A stretch of 9,178 nt of DNA from positions 1-9,178 of the forward strand of contig CABQAB010000066.1 of NCBI GenBank assembly GCA_902461985.1, given 5' to 3'. Below, one piece after another: positions 1-7,371 of the stretch. The notes beneath the pieces are model-generated. The model searched no databases, was not told the origin of the DNA, and saw only the letters and a program-made list of their open reading frames with translations. The first letter of the stretch is position 1; each line of letters begins with the position of its first letter. Made by a program: the position numbers and the translations under genes. This DNA is from an uncultured Bacteroidales bacterium (GTDB lineage Bacteria > Bacteroidota > Bacteroidia > Bacteroidales > UBA932).

Positions 1-1
1 A

Positions 2-1336
2 GGCTACCAGTCCGTTTTTGTGGAAGCCTGCAGAAAAGCCGGGATAGATGCCGTGGCCATAGATCCCGAAGAAGCCATACGTCTCGAGAAATCAGTCAAT
101 CCTGAAATCACCGGCGCCGTAAAGGTGCCTGACGGGGCGGTAGATCCTTTCAGACTCACCACTGCGAATGTCGTAGACGCGCGGCTCCATGGAGCGGAAG
201 TGCTGATCTACCATGAGGTCACCGGGTTCATAAAGTCCGGAAACAGGATAGTGGGAGTGGAATTGAGAGACAACCTCACCAAGACCGTAACGAAGAAATA
301 TGCGGATGTCGTCATCAATGCGGGAGGGATATGGGGACACGGGATAGCCGCTATGGCCGGAGCCTCAGTGAATATGTTTCCGGCAAAAGGTGCTCTGCTG
401 ATTTTCGGACACAGGGTCAACAATATGGTAATAAACCGTTGCAGAAAACCATCAGACGCGGATATACTCGTTCCGGGAGACACCATTTCGCTTATAGGCA
501 CGACTTCCACGAGAGTCCCTTACGGCGAAATCGACAATATGCAGGTCACTCCGGAGGAAGTTGAAACATTGCTGAGGGAAGGACGCAAGCTTGCCCCTTC
601 ACTTGCCACGACAAGGGTGCTGAGGGCATACGCGGGAGTGAGACCGCTTGTGGCGTCGGACGACGACCCTTCAGGCAGAAGCATCAGCCGTGGGATTGTA
701 TGTCTGGACCATCTCAGCAGGGACGGCATAGCCGGCTTCATAACCATTACCGGAGGCAAACTCATGACTTACAGGCTTATGGCTGAAATCGCCACCGACC
801 TTGCCTGCAGGAAACTCGGCCGCAAGGCGGTCTGCAGGACAGCAGAAGAAGTCCTGCCCGGTTCTGAAAAGAGCGAGGAAAGGAAAACAAAACTCTTCCC
901 CGGTCTCGGAGGCAGGGCGGCAGTTGCAAGACACGGACAGAGAGCTGGCAAAATCAATGTTTCCAGCGGGAAAAACGCATCCTTGGTATGCGAATGTGAA
1001 GAAGTTTCCGTAGGAGAAGTGGAATACGCCCTGCGTGAACTTGACACCCGCAACCTGATTAATCTCCGCCGCAGGACAAGAGTAGGGATGGGTACCTGCC
1101 AGGGTGAACTCTGCGCGTGCAGAGCTGCAGGGCTTCTGGCGAAAGCAGGCGGCTGCGCGAGGAAAAGCGCGAAAGATCTCGCCGGGATCATGAACGAGAG
1201 ATGGAAGGGAATGTATCCTGTAGCCTGGGGAGAAACACTGAGGGAAGCGTACTTCACCTCCTGGATTTACGAGGGAGTGTGCGGACTTGACCGCTTCAAC
1301 ACAGAAAAAGACAGCAATCAAAAGGATTTGCCATGA
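2..1336 (+). CDS. glpA: Anaerobic glycerol-3-phosphate dehydrogenase subunit A, 5'-truncated by window
   Basis: This is the FAD-containing catalytic subunit that oxidises sn-glycerol 3-phosphate to dihydroxyacetone phosphate at the inner face of the membrane, passing electrons through GlpB/GlpC to quinone. The window opens inside the gene: 444 codons are visible in an open frame from base 2, and roughly 100 N-terminal residues with the Rossmann FAD motif are missing compared with the about 540-residue E. coli protein. Visible are the FAD-enzyme segment NAGGIWG, the GlpA-like stretch NRCRKPSDADILVPGD, GVRPLVASDDDPSGR and FITITGGKLMTYR. Near the C-terminus is a BFD-type [2Fe-2S] domain with cysteines at visible codons 330, 332, 366 and 371 (CxC-x33-CxxxxC), which marks GlpA rather than aerobic GlpD. 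The TGA overlaps the glpB ATG by ATGA. The family assignment rests on remembered similarity to E. coli GlpA and is firm. Confidence 0.96.
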   Translation, partial: GYQSVFVEACRKAGIDAVAIDPEEAIRLEKSVNPEITGAVKVPDGAVDPFRLTTANVVDARLHGAEVLIYHEVTGFIKSGNRIVGVELRDNLTKTVTKKYADVVINAGGIWGHGIAAMAGASVNMFPAKGALLIFGHRVNNMVINRCRKPSDADILVPGDTISLIGTTSTRVPYGEIDNMQVTPEEVETLLREGRKLAPSLATTRVLRAYAGVRPLVASDDDPSGRSISRGIVCLDHLSRDGIAGFITITGGKLMTYRLMAEIATDLACRKLGRKAVCRTAEEVLPGSEKSEERKTKLFPGLGGRAAVARHGQRAGKINVSSGKNASLVCECEEVSVGEVEYALRELDTRNLINLRRRTRVGMGTCQGELCACRAAGLLAKAGGCARKSAKDLAGIMNERWKGMYPVAWGETLREAYFTSWIYEGVCGLDRFNTEKDSNQKDLP

Positions 1337-2559
1337 ATTTCGACACCATAATAATAGGAGGAGGGCTCAGCGGACTTGTGGCAGGAATCTCGCTGCAGAA
1401 GCGCGGGCAGAAAACCCTTGTAATTTCTTCGGGACAGAGTGCACTGCATTTTTTCTCAGGTTCTTTCGAGTTCTGCAACAGAAGAACACTGCACTCCGAA
1501 GCCTTGAAAAGACTGCCTCCGGAACATCCGTATTCCCGCCTCGGAGCGGAAAGGGTCCTTGAGATAGAGGAAAAGGTGAAAGATTTCTTTACAGGGGCAG
1601 ACATAGCCCTCAGCGGGACTTCAGGCAGAAACCACTACAGAATCACGCCATTGGGTATGCTGAAACCGGCATGGCTGACACTTGACGGTTATGCCACAGT
1701 GCCCGAAGACGGAAAACTGCCCTGGAAAACCATCACAGTCGCCAACCTGGAAGGATTCATGGATTTCCAGCCTGAATTCATTGCCTCCGGACTTTCCGGA
1801 TTAGGTGCTGAATGTAGAATCCGCTCCATTTCCCTGCCGGAACTCGACAGGCTCAGGAACAATCCGAGTGAAATGCGTTCCGCAAACATTGCACGCGCAC
1901 TCACCGGAAACGTAATCGGGACATTGGCGAGAAGACTTTCCGAACAGGCGGGAGGAAGCGATATCATACTCATGCCGGCAGTGCTCGGACTGGAAGACCC
2001 GCGTGCATCCCGCTCCCTTCAGGTCAGGACCGACATACCTGTGAGATTCATCGCCACCATGCCGCCCTCTGTGCCCGGAATCCGCACCCAGATGATGCTC
2101 AAATCCTGTTACACCAAAACAGGAGGGACCTATTTCCTTGGAGATTCGGTGAGCGGAGGAGATTTCGAGCACGGCAGGCTGACAGGCATAAGGAGCGTAA
2201 ACCACTCGGACAAGCTGTTCCGCGCCGACAATTTCATACTCGCCAGCGGCAATCTTTTCAGCCGGGGGCTTATGACTACTTCAGGAGGTGTCTTCGAACC
2301 CGTTTTCGACCTTGATACGGACTGTGAACAGGACAGGACAGCGTGGGCTTCGAGGGATTTCTTCGATGCACAGCCATATATGAAATTCGGCGTGGCATGT
2401 GACAGAAAGTTCAGGGCTTACAGAAACGGAGAGACAGTGGAAAACCTATGGGTCTGCGGCGCGGCTTTGCCGGGCTGCAACGCCATCAAGGAGGGTTGCG
2501 GAGCAGGAGTATCAATCATCACGGCTATGGATGTAGCCTCCCGGATTGCAGAATCATGA
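1333..2559 (+). CDS. glpB: Anaerobic glycerol-3-phosphate dehydrogenase subunit B
   Basis: This is the second flavoprotein subunit of the GlpABC complex, thought to help relay electrons from GlpA to the membrane-anchored GlpC. The protein has 408 residues, close to the about 419 of E. coli GlpB. It opens with a dinucleotide-binding motif, GGGLSG at residues 9-14 after a hydrophobic beta strand, and carries family-like blocks: GQSALHFFSGSFEF, LPELDRLRNN, MPPSVPGIR and, near the end, the flavin-enzyme closing segment LWVCGAALPGCNAIKEGCGAG. The start is the ATG whose last two bases join the next base to form the glpA stop codon (ATGA). An AAAGGA stretch lies 6 bases upstream and could aid initiation. 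The stop again overlaps the glpC start. No frameshift or missing motif was seen. A more general FAD oxidoreductase would be the only alternative, and the flanking genes make that unlikely. Confidence 0.95.
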   Translation: MNFDTIIIGGGLSGLVAGISLQKRGQKTLVISSGQSALHFFSGSFEFCNRRTLHSEALKRLPPEHPYSRLGAERVLEIEEKVKDFFTGADIALSGTSGRNHYRITPLGMLKPAWLTLDGYATVPEDGKLPWKTITVANLEGFMDFQPEFIASGLSGLGAECRIRSISLPELDRLRNNPSEMRSANIARALTGNVIGTLARRLSEQAGGSDIILMPAVLGLEDPRASRSLQVRTDIPVRFIATMPPSVPGIRTQMMLKSCYTKTGGTYFLGDSVSGGDFEHGRLTGIRSVNHSDKLFRADNFILASGNLFSRGLMTTSGGVFEPVFDLDTDCEQDRTAWASRDFFDAQPYMKFGVACDRKFRAYRNGETVENLWVCGAALPGCNAIKEGCGAGVSIITAMDVASRIAES

Positions 2560-3794
2560 AGACAGTTCCAAATACAGACAACAATTTCGAGCAATGCGTG
2601 AAATGTACCGTCTGCACGGTATATTGCCCTATGCTTTCAGTGAATCCGGACTTTCCTGGACCGAAACAGGCAGGCCCTGACGGGGAAAGGTACAGGCTTA
2701 AAGACCCGTCGTTTTTCGATGAAGCCCTGAAATACTGCCTCAACTGCAAGAGATGCGAGATAGCCTGCCCTTCCAATGTCAAAATCGGGGATATAATCCA
2801 GAACGCACGTCTCCAGTACAGCGCAATCAAACCCGGACTGAGGGAATTCATGCTCTCACACACTGACGTTATGGGAAAACTCGCCACAATCAACGGACCT
2901 GTGGTGAATGACACACTCAGGCTCGGGGCGGTGCAGTCAGTCATGGACACCGTCTTAGGCATAGACCGCAGAAGGAAATTCCCTGAATATGCCCGGGAGA
3001 CTTTCACCAGATGGTTCAGGAGGAATGCAGAATCCGTCCAGAAATCATATAACCGTTACGTCACCTATTTCCACGGCTGCTACGCCAACTACAACTATCC
3101 GAAATTAGCCCAGGATTTCGTAAAAATCCTGAATGCGCTTGGCTACGGAGTGCATCTGATGGACAATGAAAAATGCTGCGGAGTCGCCCTGATTTCCAAC
3201 GGATTCAGGAAAGCTGCGCTCAGACAGGCGAAGAACAACCTCGACTGCATACGGGAAGCCGTGTCACGGAACGAGCCTGTGCTGTCCACAAGTTCCACCT
3301 GCGCCTTCACCATCAGGGACGAATACCCTCATATACTCGGGCTGGACAATTCCGATGTCCGTGGCTCTGTCATGCTCGCCACAAGATTCATATTCAATCT
3401 GATAGACTCGGGGGAAGTGAAACTCGTGTTCAGGAACGACTACCGCAAAAGAATCGCCTACCACACCCCCTGCCACATGGAGAAATTAGGCTGGTCCATC
3501 TACTCTGTGTCCCTGTTGAAAATGATTCCGGGAGTGGATTTCATAACATTAGATTCCCAATGTTGCGGCATAGCAGGCACTTTCGGTTTCAAGAAGGAAA
3601 ATTACCAGCACTCACAGAAAATAGGAGAACCGCTTTTCCGTCAGATTTCCGAAGTCGCGGCTGACATTGTGGCCACAGACTGCGAGACCTGCAAATGGCA
3701 GATTGAAATGAGCACTGACGAGAAAGTCGAAAATCCTGTTTCCATCATTGCCGATGCCCTTGATTTCGAGGCTACGGCAGCTTTAAACAAATGA
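2556..3794 (+). CDS. glpC: Anaerobic glycerol-3-phosphate dehydrogenase subunit C (Fe-S, CCG domains)
   Basis: This is the iron-sulfur subunit that connects the GlpAB flavoproteins to the membrane menaquinone pool. The protein has 412 residues (E. coli GlpC has 396). Two [4Fe-4S] ferredoxin motifs lie at the N-terminus: Cys14, 17, 20, 24 (CVKCTVCTVYCP) and Cys61, 64, 67, 71 (CLNCKRCEIACP). Two CCG domains follow, with CCG at 207-209 and 336-338, the pattern shared with heterodisulfide reductase subunit B and the LutA/GlcF proteins. PGPKQAGPDGE, YHTPCHMEKLGW and TDCETCKWQIEMST closely resemble E. coli GlpC from memory. The chosen start is the ATG overlapping the glpB TGA. The same frame is open back to 2448, but that extension lies wholly inside glpB, and E. 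coli GlpC also begins just before the first cysteine motif. The stop overlaps the next start by ATGA. Confidence 0.96.
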   Translation: MKTVPNTDNNFEQCVKCTVCTVYCPMLSVNPDFPGPKQAGPDGERYRLKDPSFFDEALKYCLNCKRCEIACPSNVKIGDIIQNARLQYSAIKPGLREFMLSHTDVMGKLATINGPVVNDTLRLGAVQSVMDTVLGIDRRRKFPEYARETFTRWFRRNAESVQKSYNRYVTYFHGCYANYNYPKLAQDFVKILNALGYGVHLMDNEKCCGVALISNGFRKAALRQAKNNLDCIREAVSRNEPVLSTSSTCAFTIRDEYPHILGLDNSDVRGSVMLATRFIFNLIDSGEVKLVFRNDYRKRIAYHTPCHMEKLGWSIYSVSLLKMIPGVDFITLDSQCCGIAGTFGFKKENYQHSQKIGEPLFRQISEVAADIVATDCETCKWQIEMSTDEKVENPVSIIADALDFEATAALNK

Positions 3795-4672
3795 TTATGT
3801 ATACAGAACTTACAGACAGTCTCAAGACAAGACTTTCAAAAATAAGGCATCTCGCCTTGGATATGGACGGGACCATATATCTCGGCAACCGTCTCTTTCC
3901 TTTCACTCTCGATTTTTTAGATACCCTGAAAAAGGCCGGGATTACATATTCTTTCCTGACGAACAATCCTACGAAATCGGTTTCCGACTATCTGAAAAAG
4001 CTGGAGGATATGGGAATCGTGGCAGAAGAAGGGAATATGTACACGACGTCGCTTGCCGCAATCGACTATCTCAAAAGCCATTATCCTTCAGCACACAGGA
4101 TTTTCGCGCTCGGGACCGAAAGCATGGCGGGGCAGTTCGCCAAAGCCGGCTTTGAACTGTGCAGTGACAGTCCGGATGACGTTCCTGACGCTCTCGTGGT
4201 AGCCTTCGACCCTACTTTGACGTATTCCCGCCTGTGCAGGGCGACATGGTGGGCGGCACAGGGCATTCCATATATCGCCACCAATCCTGACAGGGTCTGC
4301 CCCACCGACCAGAGAACAGTTTTAGTGGACTGCGGCTCGCTTTGCCGCTGCATTGAGGAGGCCTCGGGAAGACGGCCGGACGTGACCTTGGGCAAACCGG
4401 ACCCTAACGTACTTTACGGGGTCATGGCCCAGTTCGGCCTGGAGAAAGATGAAATTGCGATGGTGGGAGACCGCATCTACACGGACACCGCCACCGCGCA
4501 CAATGCCGGCACGTTCGGAGTGCTTGTCCTTTCCGGAGAAACCACTCTCGAAACGGCTCTCGAAGTTGAACGCAAGGCTGCCGAAGAGCAGTCACCCGAG
4601 TTCTTTCCGCCAGACCTCATCGTGGACAACGTATGGGAATTAGGCAAGATGCTTCTTGCATCGAGAGAGTAG
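3791..4672 (+). CDS. HAD-IIA (NagD-like) phosphatase at the end of the glp operon
   Basis: This is a cytoplasmic Mg-dependent phosphatase of the haloacid dehalogenase superfamily, subclass IIA, which includes NagD, AraL, 4-nitrophenylphosphatases and the eukaryotic and archaeal phosphoglycolate/glycerol-phosphate phosphatases. The 293 residues carry all four catalytic motifs: DMDGT with nucleophile Asp24 and acid/base Asp26, LTNN with Thr57-Asn58, Lys202 in GKPDP, and MVGDRIYTD with Asp227 and Asp232. The stretch between motifs II and III is long enough for the C2A cap domain. The start ATG at 3791 overlaps the glpC stop (ATGA); an in-frame ATG at 3797 is an alternative start that would shorten the protein by two residues. 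Family members often sit in sugar operons (NagD with nag, AraL with ara) and act on overflow phosphosugars. By analogy this one may act on glycerol 3-phosphate or a related triose phosphate, but that is inference. The last 33 bases overlap the convergent gene on the other strand. Confidence 0.9.
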   Translation: MIMYTELTDSLKTRLSKIRHLALDMDGTIYLGNRLFPFTLDFLDTLKKAGITYSFLTNNPTKSVSDYLKKLEDMGIVAEEGNMYTTSLAAIDYLKSHYPSAHRIFALGTESMAGQFAKAGFELCSDSPDDVPDALVVAFDPTLTYSRLCRATWWAAQGIPYIATNPDRVCPTDQRTVLVDCGSLCRCIEEASGRRPDVTLGKPDPNVLYGVMAQFGLEKDEIAMVGDRIYTDTATAHNAGTFGVLVLSGETTLETALEVERKAAEEQSPEFFPPDLIVDNVWELGKMLLASRE

Positions 4673-5848
4673 ATTCAAAAACCTTTTCAAGAAGGACGGA
4701 CGGCATTTTTTCAGGATGCCGGACGCTCTTGTGATTCCATATTGACGGAAAACTGTCCAGAATTCGTCCGCGTGGGGATTCGGCCGGGGATCGCGCACCA
4801 ATGACGGATTGCCCTTGACTGCAGAAGCGAAATCTGTCTTATGTCTGCTGCACTGCAGGCGCGAGAAGATCTGCCCTCCCCTGTCGCTGTTTATGAGCAC
4901 CAAAGACAATCCTTTGTCGTCGTCAAAGAGATACTTCGAAGCAGGTCCATTGCCGGACGTGCCATGCGCCGCGGAATCATCTCTATATTTCCAATAATCC
5001 CCGAGAGTTATGTCCGCACCGCTCGCCTTGCCTCTCAACGGGCACTGCAGGCACGAAGGCCTGAGACTTAATTCATTAAGGAACAGCATCATATAATCAT
5101 TGTCCCTGTGAATCTGGCTGAAAACTTCCGTTTGCCTTTCATCCGCCGCTTTTCTCGCTGAAACCTTCAAGGAATAATTTTTCCAGCCCCTGCTCTTGTC
5201 CCTGAAATTGATTTCCGAAACTGCCGGAGTTCCAAGACTGGGAATCAGAATATCGTTCTTATATGCTCTCCACACATAGGGAGACGGAACCCCGTGGCAG
5301 ACCACCTCGACAATGAACAGACTGTCGTAGTCCCTGCCTAAAAACGCCCTTAACGCCGCCACATGGCATGGTGTACCCGAAAACATGACCATACAGCCCT
5401 CTTCCAACCTCTGCCTTACCTTTTTATACGTATCCCCGACCTCAGCCTGCATATATTTGGCTCCCCTGAGGGACGCCAGCTCATCCATATTCCCACATTC
5501 CGCAAAAACCGCCATGCCATCTTCATCCGTACGGACTCCGAAAACGACTCCTCCAGAATCGAGCACATACTTGGCTATCAAGGAGAAAATGCCTCCCGAA
5601 CTGCTTGCAAGCCGGGTCTGTTCGTCGTCATTCTTCGCTGCATAGACAGCCTTCACCTGCCTTTGGGAATGGGACCTCAACTCCGGACATACCTTCTCGC
5701 ATTTTCCGCAATCAACGCAAAGCGACTCATCCACCACCGGATATGCGAACCCGCAACTGTCCCTGCGCAGGCTTATGCACTCCAAGGGGCAGACCTGCAC
5801 ACAGGCCTCGCATCCGCAGCAATCCTTTATGTCATCTATTCTTACCAT
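4640..5848 (-). CDS. Coenzyme F420 hydrogenase/dehydrogenase beta-subunit family iron-sulfur flavoprotein
   Basis: This is a 402-residue protein of the FrhB/FdhB family. It starts with a two-cluster ferredoxin domain: Cys10, 13, 16, 20 (CCGCEACVQVCP) and Cys44, 47, 50, 54 (CVDCGKCEKVCP). The FrhB-type body follows with SSSGG at 82-86, a GAKYMQA segment at 129-135, FSGTPCHVA at 156-164, VCHGVPSP at 183-190, a Cys266-x2-Cys269 pair and ADITLGDYW at 278-286. Such proteins are common in Bacteroidota capsule and exopolysaccharide loci, often with a flippase and a polysaccharide pyruvyl transferase. F420 itself is not expected in these bacteria, so the cofactor is probably another flavin and the substrate is unknown. 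I chose the ATG at 5848, giving a 17-base overlap with the flippase gene. An upstream in-frame TTG at 5878 would add 10 residues unlike the family. The stop codon lies inside the convergent phosphatase gene. Confidence 0.85.
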   Translation of the reverse strand: MVRIDDIKDCCGCEACVQVCPLECISLRRDSCGFAYPVVDESLCVDCGKCEKVCPELRSHSQRQVKAVYAAKNDDEQTRLASSSGGIFSLIAKYVLDSGGVVFGVRTDEDGMAVFAECGNMDELASLRGAKYMQAEVGDTYKKVRQRLEEGCMVMFSGTPCHVAALRAFLGRDYDSLFIVEVVCHGVPSPYVWRAYKNDILIPSLGTPAVSEINFRDKSRGWKNYSLKVSARKAADERQTEVFSQIHRDNDYMMLFLNELSLRPSCLQCPLRGKASGADITLGDYWKYRDDSAAHGTSGNGPASKYLFDDDKGLSLVLINSDRGGQIFSRLQCSRHKTDFASAVKGNPSLVRDPRPNPHADEFWTVFRQYGITRASGILKKCRPSFLKRFLNLLSRCKKHLA

Positions 5849-7367
5849 GCAGCGCAGTTTTGATTCTATCCCTGACAAACGACCTCTCGGATGCAGTCAG
5901 GCCTATGAAATATGTGGCGACGGAGACTGAAAGCACGGAAGACAGCACCACAGCCGACAGCCTTGCCCAGTCTCCGGGCACAAGACAGTGCAGAAGCAGC
6001 GGCAGCACGGCGGAGAGCAAGGCGACTCCTGCCGCTGGCAGATAAACAGATTTCAACCATGTCCGCAACTTTATTCCGATTTGTCCGCGCAGTATAATCA
6101 TCCGGCTCAGCTGGGCGACAGACTCCACCACAAGATGCACGAGGAAAACCGACCACAGAGGTGCACCGGCCTTGAGGACAGCCCACGAAACCGGCACAAT
6201 CAGAAGGAGTATCCCCCCTACCACAATCTGGTATCTACGGACTTTTCCTGTCGCCTGGTTCGCTATGATGCAGGGGTTCGCGAAAGTCCCGGCCAAAGAG
6301 ATGAGCAACATGAAGCGTGTGAACACGACGGCATCCCGGGGCACTTCCACTAACCATAAATCCAGGACAAAAGGCATCTCCAGTACCGCAGGAAGCACTA
6401 TCATATAGAGCAGACAGAATGAAAAGCGGGCGCTGCGGAACATCAGCCTGTGCATATCCACACGGTTGCCTGCCGACCAGTATTTGGTAATCTGCGGATT
6501 GAGTGCGGTCTGGAAACCAGTCACGAACTGCTGGACCATACCCTGCACCTGCACGGCCACTCCCCTCGCGGCATTGGCGACCGAACCGGCAAAAATATTC
6601 AGCAGGATGTTCACACCCTGGGTGTAGAGCACAGACGAGAAATTCCCGAGAAAACTCCAGCCGGCAAAAGAGAACATCTCGCGCACCAATTGCCTGTCCG
6701 GACGGAGACGGGCGGTGGATTCTGGATAATGGCGGCGGCAATATGCGGTGTATATGAGGCGGACTACAACATAGACAGTCAGAATCAGGACTGCGTAGGT
6801 CTCCAATCTGTCGAAAGGCAGCCATGACAGAGACAGGGCCACAAGAAGTTTCAGCCCGACTTCAACAACGGAAATCCAGGCAAAGGCGGACATCTTCTCA
6901 TGGGCTATGATGTCTGCATTGTACGGCACTGACATTATATTCACCATACACGAGAGCACCGAAGCCTGATAGCCCCACATCGCCGCCGTTTCCCGGCCGG
7001 CCGGAATCACAAGCCGGTGCAGCAGAAACCACAGACCGGCAGTCTCGGCAAGAAGCAGGACAATGACGGCTATGAAAAAATGAATCCTTACCGCCGAAGC
7101 GAAAACTTCATCTAATCTTTTCCGGTCTCCCTTCCCCACCTCGAAACTCAGATAACGCTGCGTAGCCGACACCATACCCCCGTTGAGGAACGAAAACATG
7201 GCCACCACCCCGCCCACCACATTATAGACTCCGAAGTCCTCCACTCCAAGACTTTTCAGCACGATTCTCGAAGTGAAAAGGGACACCGCCATAATGCAGA
7301 ACATCCTGACATAGAGCATCAGGGTGTTGCGGGCTATCCTCCTGTTATTGTCCGAAATTTCCGGCAT
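5832..7367 (-). CDS. Wzx/MATE-like polysaccharide flippase (lipopolysaccharide biosynthesis protein)
   Basis: This is a 511-residue integral membrane protein of the polysaccharide transporter (PST/Wzx) branch of the MOP flippase superfamily, which moves lipid-linked sugar repeats or related lipids across the inner membrane. It has a basic N-terminus, then many hydrophobic segments separated by short charged loops: roughly residues 14-37, 46-64, 93-117, 134-150, 163-183, 190-209, 233-260, 313-336, 347-368, 379-399, 405-425, 441-462 and 469-490, about 12-14 helices in all. Typical family features are the first-helix sequence SRIVLKSLGVEDFGVYNVVG, the following GGMVSATQRY, and a central GFQTALNPQITKYW. 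The ATG lies 4 bases after the radA stop, which suggests cotranscription. No glycosyltransferase or Wzy-like polymerase lies in the window, so the cargo cannot be inferred. The product class is secure; the exact substrate and any gene symbol are not. Confidence 0.88.
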   Translation of the reverse strand: MPEISDNNRRIARNTLMLYVRMFCIMAVSLFTSRIVLKSLGVEDFGVYNVVGGVVAMFSFLNGGMVSATQRYLSFEVGKGDRKRLDEVFASAVRIHFFIAVIVLLLAETAGLWFLLHRLVIPAGRETAAMWGYQASVLSCMVNIMSVPYNADIIAHEKMSAFAWISVVEVGLKLLVALSLSWLPFDRLETYAVLILTVYVVVRLIYTAYCRRHYPESTARLRPDRQLVREMFSFAGWSFLGNFSSVLYTQGVNILLNIFAGSVANAARGVAVQVQGMVQQFVTGFQTALNPQITKYWSAGNRVDMHRLMFRSARFSFCLLYMIVLPAVLEMPFVLDLWLVEVPRDAVVFTRFMLLISLAGTFANPCIIANQATGKVRRYQIVVGGILLLIVPVSWAVLKAGAPLWSVFLVHLVVESVAQLSRMIILRGQIGIKLRTWLKSVYLPAAGVALLSAVLPLLLHCLVPGDWARLSAVVLSSVLSVSVATYFIGLTASERSFVRDRIKTALHGKNR

Positions 7368-7371
7368 AGGC

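Noticed and set aside
671..1321. Minus-strand open frame (216 codons) inside glpA
   Set aside because: It is antisense to strongly conserved GlpA sequence, with no recognisable motif.
2448..2555. In-frame upstream extension of glpC
   Set aside because: It lies entirely within glpB and encodes nothing resembling GlpC; the ATG at 2556 overlaps the glpB stop and puts the first cysteine motif at the family position.
4701..4721. CGGCAT/ATGCCG inverted repeat as a terminator for the glp operon
   Set aside because: The stem is 6 bases with a 9-base loop and no T tract follows on the plus strand; it lies in the coding sequence of the opposing gene.
5363..5863. Plus-strand open frame (166 codons) opposite the F420-beta-like gene
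   Set aside because: It is the antisense image of the ferredoxin and FrhB-body codons with no independent signal.
5849..5878. TTG start adding 10 residues to the F420-beta-like protein
   Set aside because: A rare start codon deeper inside the flippase gene and residues outside the family pattern; the ATG at 5848 is immediately before the ferredoxin domain.
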